A stretch of DNA of 64,000 nucleotides, from positions 1,922,001 through 1,986,000 of the forward strand of contig NZ_CP063657.1 in NCBI RefSeq assembly GCF_015209745.1, written 5' to 3'. The notes beneath the pieces are model-generated. The model worked only from the letters and a program-made list of their open reading frames with translations, searched no databases and had not been told where the DNA came from. A program made the position numbers and the translations under genes. The first letter of the stretch is position 1. Every line of letters begins with the position of its first letter. The stretch is from Lysobacter avium. GTDB lineage: Bacteria > Pseudomonadota > Gammaproteobacteria > Xanthomonadales > Xanthomonadaceae. Shown here one piece after another: positions 58,360 through 64,000 of the stretch.

Positions 58360-59672
58360 AGCTCATCAGCAAACGCATCGGCGTGGCGATCCTGCCCGCG
58401 CTGCTCCTCACCGCCGGCGCCATTGCCATGGCCGCCGAGATGCCCGCGGTCGTGCACAAACCCTCGGTGGAGGTGCGCAGCGCACCGGACTTCAAGGCCG
58501 GCAAGATCGCCGTCCTGCAGCGCAATGCGGCGGTAAAGATCGTTGACCAGAACGGCCTGTGGTACCGGCTGCAGTTGGCCGATGGCGGCAGTGGTTACGT
58601 GCGCATCAACGAGGTGCGGGTGGCGAGCGCCGGCGCGGAGACCCCTGCCGCCAACAGTCAGGCTTTGTTCGGTGGCAATTCCGGCCAGGGCAGGAGCACG
58701 GAGACGGCGAGCGTGCGCGGCATCAACGAGACCACGTTGCGAACCGCCCGCAATGATGCCGCCGGACTGTCGAAGTTGCAGGCCTACAGCGTCAGCGCAG
58801 AAACCGCGGGGGCGCACGCGCGCAGCAAGGGCTGGCAGCCCGTACGCATTGCGTGGGGACCGGATGCGGCGGCAGCGCGTGGCAGCGGCGGCCAGGCGAC
58901 CCAGGCCGAAAAACGCGCGACGCTGTCCTCGGCGCGCGGACTGCTTTCCCGTCTCGGTGGCGGTGCGATCGCCGACAGCGCGATGCGGGTCGCCGATCGC
59001 GCGGTCGGCAAGTCCGAACAGGAACTGGCGGCCGAGGAGCTCGAGCTCGGGCCGGCCATTGCCGGGCGGGTGCTGGGCGCGGCGCCGCTGTGGGCCAACC
59101 CCGAAGCGCAGAAGCGCATCAACCTGGTGGGGCGCTGGGTCGCCTCGCAGACCTCGCGACCGCAACTGCCGTGGACCTTCGGGGTCATCGACGACGGCGA
59201 GATCAACGCCTACGCCGCTCCGGGCGGCTACATCCTGGTCACCCGCGGCATGTACGACCTGCTTGACGACGACGCCGAACTGGCGGCGGTGATCGCCCAC
59301 GAACTCGGCCACGTGGTCCAGCGCGACCACTATGAGGTGATCCGCAAGCAGGAGATTGCCAAGGTCGGCAAGGACGTCGCGATGGCCCAGGTCCGGCCAC
59401 ACGGTATTGCAGCGGATTTCGCCCGCGACTACGTCAACACCCACGGCGCGGCGGTGATGATGAGCAGCCTGGACCGCGACGCCGAATACCGCGCCGACGA
59501 GGCGGCCGGGGTGTACCTGGCACGCGCGGGGTTCGACCCGCTGTCGTTCTACGCGGTGCTGCAGAAGATGGCCGCCCTGGGCACCCGGCCGGCGCGCATG
59601 TCGCAGCTGTACCGCACGCATCCGCCGCTGGAGGCGCGCATGGACCGGCTCGACCAGCGGGTCCGCCGCTGA
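58356..59672 (+). CDS. M48 metalloprotease with N-terminal SH3 domain
   Basis: This secreted or periplasmic zinc protease of 438 residues has a signal peptide ending near GAIAMAA (about 27). Next is an SH3b domain (about 30-90; VEVRSAPDFKAGKIAVLQRN, WYRLQLADGGSGYVRINEV), then a linker and an M48 Ste24-like peptidase domain (about 230-438). The zinc site is HELGH (315-319), with the third ligand in DRDAEYRADEAAGVYL. FGVIDDGEINAYAAPGGYI and VTRGMYDLL are family blocks. It starts at ATGA on the CHASE2 gene stop and so is probably made with it. Envelope quality control, as for BepA or LoiP relatives, is an inference. Confidence 0.92.
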   Translation: MKLISKRIGVAILPALLLTAGAIAMAAEMPAVVHKPSVEVRSAPDFKAGKIAVLQRNAAVKIVDQNGLWYRLQLADGGSGYVRINEVRVASAGAETPAANSQALFGGNSGQGRSTETASVRGINETTLRTARNDAAGLSKLQAYSVSAETAGAHARSKGWQPVRIAWGPDAAAARGSGGQATQAEKRATLSSARGLLSRLGGGAIADSAMRVADRAVGKSEQELAAEELELGPAIAGRVLGAAPLWANPEAQKRINLVGRWVASQTSRPQLPWTFGVIDDGEINAYAAPGGYILVTRGMYDLLDDDAELAAVIAHELGHVVQRDHYEVIRKQEIAKVGKDVAMAQVRPHGIAADFARDYVNTHGAAVMMSSLDRDAEYRADEAAGVYLARAGFDPLSFYAVLQKMAALGTRPARMSQLYRTHPPLEARMDRLDQRVRR

Positions 59673-59692
59673 TCACCGGACGCCAAACCGGA

Positions 59693-59724
59693 ACGGGCCC
59701 GGGAAATGACTTTTCCGGGCCCGT
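59693..59724. terminator. Bidirectional terminator between convergent genes
   Basis: ACGGGCCCGGGAAA and TTTTCCGGGCCCGT form a 14-bp stem (one G·T pair) around TGAC. It lies between the convergent M48 and DUF4870 genes. The T-rich part is within the stem rather than after it, so termination strength is uncertain. Confidence 0.6.
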
Positions 59725-59762
59725 GGCTGCAGGTCGGCCGTAACGACCGGCCGTTGCAGCAA

Positions 59763-60176
59763 TCAGCTGACCAGACGCAGCGTCATCGGATAGCGGTAGG
59801 CCACGCCTTCGTTGCTCTTGATGGTCGCGATGATGGTCATCACGAGCCAGTAGATGCCGACCGCGAACGCCGCGAAGTAGAACAGGAAGCCGATCAGGAT
59901 CACCAGCAGGACAGTCCCGACCGCCACCAGTGCAAGCGTGACAATGGCGATGGTGATGTTGAAGTTCAGGGCTTCCTTGGCCTGGTCGTCCACGAAGGGC
60001 ATGGATTCCTTCTGGATCAGCCAGATGATCAGCGGCCCCAGGATGCAGCCCAAGCCGCCGGTGAAGATGCCGGTGAGCGCGGACAGGTGGGCAAACATCG
60101 CCCATTGACGCTGCTGGACGGGGATGCCCTCGTCCTGCGGCGGTGTACCAAGTGGATCGTGGTCGTGGACGTTCAT
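59763..60176 (-). CDS. DUF4870 family membrane protein
   Basis: This small integral membrane protein of 137 residues has no known activity. After a polar N-terminus (MNVHDHDPLGTPPQDEG) come the family features RQWAMFAHLSALTG, LGCILGPLIIWLIQKE, FVDDQAKEALNFNITI and a last hydrophobic pair. Three to four membrane helices are likely. DUF4870 proteins are sometimes called Tic20-like. ATG 60176 follows GGGGGAA; the 19 codons upstream to 60233 are not plausible. It is monocistronic, 67 bp downstream of pmbA on the same strand. Confidence 0.88.
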   Translation of the reverse strand: MNVHDHDPLGTPPQDEGIPVQQRQWAMFAHLSALTGIFTGGLGCILGPLIIWLIQKESMPFVDDQAKEALNFNITIAIVTLALVAVGTVLLVILIGFLFYFAAFAVGIYWLVMTIIATIKSNEGVAYRYPMTLRLVS

Positions 60177-60243
60177 GCAAATTCCCCCTGAATAGACTCG
60201 TGAAAGCATGTGCCCTGCCCGCAGGCAGGTCAATCGAGCCGGC

Positions 60244-61614
60244 TCAGCCTTCGCCGGCGACCGTCATCCGCCCGACCAGGATCGAGCCGGTGCGGATGTG
60301 CGAACGGTGGTCGACGTCGCTGCCGACGGCCTCGATGGCGGCGAACATGTCCTTCAGGTTGCCGGCGATGGTGATGCCATCGACCGGGTACTGGATCTGG
60401 CCGTCCTGGATCCAGAAGCCACCCGCGCCGCGCGAGTAATCGCCGGTGATGGTGTTCACGCCCTGCCCCATCAGCTGGGTCACCAGCAGTCCGGTGCCCA
60501 TCCCGGCCAGCATTGCTGGCAGGTCGCCGGCATTGCTGGCCACCTGCAGGTTGTGCACGCCGCCGGCGTTGGCGGTGGTCTGCAGGCCCAGGCGTCGCGC
60601 TGAGTAGCTGCCCAGCACGTAGCGCTGCAACACCCCGCCTTCCACAAGCGCGGACTCGCGGGTCGCCACGCCCTCGGCATCGAATGAGGAGGACCTGAAC
60701 CCACGCTGCAGGAACGGCTGCTCATGCAGAGCAAACCACTCGGGGAACACCTGCGTGCCGACGCTGTCGAGCAGGAAGCTGGCGCGGCGATACAGGGCGC
60801 CGCCGGACACGGCGCCGAGCAAGTGGCCGATGAGCCCGCGCGCGACTTCGGCCGAAAACAGCACCGGATACGCGCCGGTGGGGACCTGCCGCGGTGCCAG
60901 GCGCGAAATCGCACGTTCGGCGGCCTTGCGACCGATCGCGCTGGCCGGTTCCAGGTCTTCCGCGGCCAGCGCAATGTCGTACCAGCCGTCGCGTTGCATC
61001 TGCTCGCCACGGCCGGCGATCAGTGCACAGCCCAGGCTGTGGTGGGTGCCGCGCTCGCGGCCGACGAAGCCGTGCGAGTTGGCGTACACCGACACGGTAC
61101 TGCCGCTGGACGCAGAAGCGCCGTCTGAATTTTCCAGGCGTGGGTCGGCATCGCGGCCCGCCTGCTCGCAGGCCAGCGCCAGGTCGATCGCCTCATCGGC
61201 CTGGATATCCCACGGATGCCAGCTGTCGAACTCGCGCAGGTCGGTCGCCATCAGCTCGGCGTCGGCCAGCCCGGCGGCCGGGTCGCGCTCGGTGTGGCGC
61301 GCGATCGCGCAGGCCTGGTCCACGGTCGTGGCCAGGCTTTCCTCGCGCAGGTCGGCCGTGGACGCGCTGCCCTTGCGGCCGTCGAAGTAGACCGTGACCG
61401 CGATCGAGCGGTCGCGGGTCGACTCGACCGTCTCCACCTCGCCCATGCGCACGCTGACGTTCAGCCCGGAATCCTCCGAGCACGACACCTCCGCCTGGTC
61501 GGCGCCGTTGGCCAGCGCGGCGTCCAGCAGCCGCCGGGACAGGCCGGCCAGCATGTCCAGTTGCTCCTCGCTGTGGGATGGATGGGATGGATGGGTCGGG
61601 CGCAGCTCGTTCAA
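60244..61614 (-). CDS. pmbA: Metalloprotease subunit PmbA/TldE
   Basis: PmbA (TldE) is the non-catalytic partner of TldD; the heterodimer degrades unfolded peptides and matures microcins and other RiPPs. The 456-residue protein shows VSVRMGEVETVESTRDRSI, VYFDGRKGSASTADL, YANSHGFVGRERGTHHSLG, RQVPTGAYPVLFSAEVARGL and MGQGVNTITGDYSRGAGGFW. The HExxxH motif is absent, as expected for TldE. I place the start at TTG 61614, which has AAGGA six bases upstream and gives a family-length N-terminus; the frame to 61719 overlaps darP's promoter area, and ATG 61557 would cut the family region slightly. A 9-bp in-frame repeat (GGGATGGAT on the plus strand) encodes HPSHPSH near the start. It diverges from darP, as in E. 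coli. Confidence 0.93.
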   Translation of the reverse strand: MNELRPTHPSHPSHSEEQLDMLAGLSRRLLDAALANGADQAEVSCSEDSGLNVSVRMGEVETVESTRDRSIAVTVYFDGRKGSASTADLREESLATTVDQACAIARHTERDPAAGLADAELMATDLREFDSWHPWDIQADEAIDLALACEQAGRDADPRLENSDGASASSGSTVSVYANSHGFVGRERGTHHSLGCALIAGRGEQMQRDGWYDIALAAEDLEPASAIGRKAAERAISRLAPRQVPTGAYPVLFSAEVARGLIGHLLGAVSGGALYRRASFLLDSVGTQVFPEWFALHEQPFLQRGFRSSSFDAEGVATRESALVEGGVLQRYVLGSYSARRLGLQTTANAGGVHNLQVASNAGDLPAMLAGMGTGLLVTQLMGQGVNTITGDYSRGAGGFWIQDGQIQYPVDGITIAGNLKDMFAAIEAVGSDVDHRSHIRTGSILVGRMTVAGEG

Positions 61615-61721
61615 TGTCTTATCCTTGCAGGCTGTGGTTCCGGGCAATCGCCCCGGAGTCTGTTCTTGATGCGGTCGCGACGGGCCAGACCCGTGGCGAC
61701 CGGAAAATGTAGGATCCAACG

Positions 61722-62369
61722 ATGCGCGGCATAGACGAGGAAACCGGCGAATTCCGTGGCGAAAGCCGCAGCCAGCAGCGGCGCGAGGCGCTGGAAGTGG
61801 CCGCCATCGCCGAGCAGCTGGTCGCCCTCAGCGAGGCGCAGCTGGCCCGGATGCCGGTGCCGGAAGAGCTGCTGCCGCACATCCGCGAGGCACGCCGGAT
61901 CACCTCGCACATCGCCCACAAGCGCCAGCTGGCGTTCCTGGCCAAGCAGATGCGGCGCGAGGATGACGCGGTGATGGAGGCGATCCGCGACGCGCTCGAC
62001 GAGAAGGGCGATACCGCAAGGCGCGAAACCGCGATCATGCACCGCGTCGAGGCCTGGCGTGACCGCCTGCTGGCCGAGAGCGATGCCGCCCTGACCGAGC
62101 TGCTGGACCTGTATCCGGACGCCGACCGCCAAGGCCTGCGCCAGCTGGTCCGCAACAGCTTGGAGGAGCGCAAGCGCAACAAGCCGCCGCGCGCCGCACG
62201 CGAGCTGTTCCGGCAGCTGCGCGAACTGATTCTGCTGCCGGAGATGCCGGTCGCCGGTGGCGCGGGCTTGGACGCCGACGACGAGGTGCTCGACGACGAA
62301 GCGCTGGGCGACGAAACCATCGACGACCGCGCGCTCGACGACGACGCAGCGGACCAGCGCCAGCCGTAG
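61722..62369 (+). CDS. darP: Ribosome biogenesis factor DarP (YjgA)
   Basis: DarP binds pre-50S particles and helps peptidyl-transferase centre maturation. The 215-residue protein is mostly helical: [50 protein letters not shown], then [20 protein letters not shown] and [10 protein letters not shown]. Length exceeds E. coli YjgA (183) because of an acidic tail from about 188 ([20 protein letters not shown]). ATG 61722 fits the family N-terminus. It lies between tldD and pmbA, divergent from pmbA and convergent with tldD; the tail may have some repulsive or partner-binding role, which is not known. Confidence 0.93.
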   Translation: MRGIDEETGEFRGESRSQQRREALEVAAIAEQLVALSEAQLARMPVPEELLPHIREARRITSHIAHKRQLAFLAKQMRREDDAVMEAIRDALDEKGDTARRETAIMHRVEAWRDRLLAESDAALTELLDLYPDADRQGLRQLVRNSLEERKRNKPPRAARELFRQLRELILLPEMPVAGGAGLDADDEVLDDEALGDETIDDRALDDDAADQRQP

Positions 62370-62382
62370 TCCGCCCGCGGCA

Positions 62383-63825
62383 TCACGCCTGGGTGCCACC
62401 CACGGTGATGCCATCGATCAGCAGCGACGGCTGGCCGACGCCGACCGGCACGCTCTGGCCGTCCTTGCCGCACACGCCGACACCCTCATCCAGCGCCAGG
62501 TCGTGGCCGATCATGCGCACCTTCTGCATGGTCTCCGGGCCGTTGCCGATCAGCGTGGCGCCCTTGACCGGCGCGGTGATCTTGCCGTCTTCGATCATGT
62601 AGGCCTCGGTGGCCGAGAACACGTACTTGCCGCTGGTGATGTCGACCTGGCCGCCGCCGAAATTGACCGCGTACAGCCCGCGCTTGACCGAGCGGATCAT
62701 CTCCTCGGGATCGTGCTTGCCGGCGAGCATGTAGGTGTTGGTCATGCGCGGCATCGGCAGGTGGGCGAAGGATTCGCGGCGACCGTTGCCGGTCGGCGTC
62801 ATGCCCATCAGCCGGGCGTTGAGCGAGTCCTGCATGTAGCCCACCAGCACCCCGTCCTCGATCAGCGTGGTGCATTGGGTCTGCTCGCCCTCATCATCGA
62901 TGTTGAGCGAGCCGCGGCGCCCCGGCAGCGTGCCGTCATCAACGATCGTGACACCGGGCGCGGCGACGCGCTGGCCCATGCGGCCGGCGTAGGTGCTGGT
63001 GCCCTTGCGGTTGAAATCGCCCTCCAGGCCGTGCCCGACCGCCTCGTGCAGCAGCACGCCGGGCCAGCCGTTGCCGAGCACCACCGGCATCACCCCGGCC
63101 GGTGCGTCGACGGCTTCCAGGTTGGCCAGCGCCTGACGCAGGGCCTCGCGCGCCCAGGCTTCCGGCTTGCCGTCGGCAAACAGTTCGGCATAACCGTAAC
63201 GCCCGCCACCGCCGGTGTAGCCCGACTCGCGGCGCCCGTTCTGCTCGACAATCACCTGCACGTTGAAGCGCACCAGCGGACGCACGTCCGCGCCCATGAT
63301 GCCGTCGCTGCGGGCCACCAGGATCGTATCCACGCCGCCGCCCAGGCTGACGATCACCTGCTTGACCCGCGGATCGGCCGCGCGCAGCAGCTTGTCGATG
63401 CGGCGCAGCGCCTCGACCTTGTCCTCGTTGCCCATCGAATCCACCGGGTCCATCGGCGCGTACAGGGCCTGCGCGTTGGCGCGCACCAGCGGCCGGGTGG
63501 TCAGGCTGCCGCCGTCGCGTGCGATCGCCCGCGCCGAGGTGGACGCGGCGATCAGCGCCTGCGCGTTGATCTCATCGGAATAGGCGAAACCGGTCTTCTC
63601 GCCGCTGATCGCGCGCACGCCCACGCCCTGCTCGATGGAGTGCGCGCCGTCCTTGACGATGCCGTCCTCCACGCTCCAGCTCTCGCGACGGGCATGCTGG
63701 AAATACAGGTCGCCAAAGTCGATACCCGGCCCGAGCAGCGTGCCGAAGGTTCGCTCAAGTCCCCCGGCATCAAGCCCTGAGGGCAGCAGGAGGCGGGATT
63801 CGGCAAGTTGCAGGGTTTGGGTCAT
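62383..63825 (-). CDS. tldD: Metalloprotease TldD
   Basis: TldD is the zinc-bearing subunit of the TldD/TldE protease. The 480-residue protein shows the metal and catalytic motif [18 protein letters not shown] (HEAVGH), the downstream zinc-cysteine region around [20 protein letters not shown], and [39 protein letters not shown] and [19 protein letters not shown] are N-terminal family blocks. Length equals E. coli TldD (481). ATG 63825 is at the family start. Its partner pmbA lies on the same strand with darP, on the opposite strand, between them. Confidence 0.96.
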   Translation of the reverse strand: MTQTLQLAESRLLLPSGLDAGGLERTFGTLLGPGIDFGDLYFQHARRESWSVEDGIVKDGAHSIEQGVGVRAISGEKTGFAYSDEINAQALIAASTSARAIARDGGSLTTRPLVRANAQALYAPMDPVDSMGNEDKVEALRRIDKLLRAADPRVKQVIVSLGGGVDTILVARSDGIMGADVRPLVRFNVQVIVEQNGRRESGYTGGGGRYGYAELFADGKPEAWAREALRQALANLEAVDAPAGVMPVVLGNGWPGVLLHEAVGHGLEGDFNRKGTSTYAGRMGQRVAAPGVTIVDDGTLPGRRGSLNIDDEGEQTQCTTLIEDGVLVGYMQDSLNARLMGMTPTGNGRRESFAHLPMPRMTNTYMLAGKHDPEEMIRSVKRGLYAVNFGGGQVDITSGKYVFSATEAYMIEDGKITAPVKGATLIGNGPETMQKVRMIGHDLALDEGVGVCGKDGQSVPVGVGQPSLLIDGITVGGTQA

Positions 63826-63960
63826 GGGATCTTCTGGGGAGGTGATGACGGATTGGGCGGCCTACCGGGCGGGAAGGCGGCGCACGGGAGAAATCGGCGG
63901 GGACGCAGCGGCGCGTATATGCAGGGCCACCCGGACGATATGCGGGCGACTGCGGGTGCT

Positions 63961-64000
63961 TCAACCGGCGGGCGGCCGCGCCGGTGGCGCGGGCGGCGGC
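63961..64000 (-). CDS. Possible 3' end of a further minus-strand gene (uncertain)
   Basis: The last 40 bases read on the minus strand as PPPAPPARPPAG then TGA. In many gammaproteobacteria yhdP lies just upstream of tldD, so this could be the proline-rich tail of a YhdP-like protein, but the fragment is far too short to prove it. The 135 bases between it and tldD hold no feature I recognise. Confidence 0.25.
   Translation of the reverse strand, partial: PPPAPPARPPAG

Noticed and set aside
61576..61600. Phase-variable repeat at the start of pmbA
   Set aside because: The GGGATGGAT unit is 9 bp, so changes in copy number keep the frame; only two to three copies are present.

Overview
The window is high-GC chromosomal DNA from a gammaproteobacterium of the Lysobacteraceae (Xanthomonadaceae), most like Lysobacter, Luteimonas or a relative. 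The evidence is the gene order map-glnD-dapD-arsC-dapE, the run rpsB-tsf-pyrH-frr-uppS-cdsA-dxr-rseP-bamA-lpxD-fabZ-lpxA-lpxB-rnhB-dnaE-accA without skp, an Oar-like TonB-dependent receptor, and the residue style of the proteins. The genus is an inference.

Region 1 (1-6000) is accessory DNA. It begins inside an IS3-family insertion sequence whose right end has cut a small conserved gene. Next come a clearly AT-richer gene for a RelA/SpoT-fold nucleotide pyrophosphokinase and, 58 bp upstream of it on the same strand, a single-chain restriction-methyltransferase (type IIG/IIL-like). These two form the most plausible defence locus.

Region 2 (6000-12140) holds RNase R, a lipid glycosylation cluster (LAB_N protein, GT2, and a divergent ArnT-like GT39), a 0.4-kb mosaic of direct and inverted intergenic repeats, and tRNA-Leu(CAG).

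Region 3 (12140-27830) holds rnk, parC, tpm, asnB, a pirin, an FMN reductase and an M28 membrane peptidase, then the lysine/PII operon map-glnD-dapD-arsC-dapE on the minus strand. Upstream of asnB the sequence encodes what looks like a complete transcription attenuator. It has a 40-codon leader peptide ending in an Asn-rich stretch, a 12-bp terminator with a GNRA loop and U-tract, and an antiterminator segment placed so that a ribosome stalled at Asn codons would expose it. This is the most interesting regulatory observation in the window.

Region 4 (27830-52700) is the translation and envelope core: rpsB, tsf, pyrH, frr, isoprenoid genes (uppS, dxr), phospholipid synthesis (cdsA), outer-membrane biogenesis (rseP, bamA), lipid A (lpxD, fabZ, lpxA, lpxB), rnhB, dnaE and accA. 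Many of these genes overlap at ATGA or TGATG junctions. Two outsiders interrupt it: a reverse-oriented TonB-dependent receptor between tsf and pyrH, and a CDF metal exporter between pyrH and frr.

Region 5 (52700-64000) holds an old yellow enzyme, tilS, xseB, ispA, a CHASE2 membrane protein translationally coupled to an SH3-M48 protease, a DUF4870 protein, and the TldD/PmbA protease pair flanking darP. The last 40 bases may be the 3' end of another minus-strand gene.
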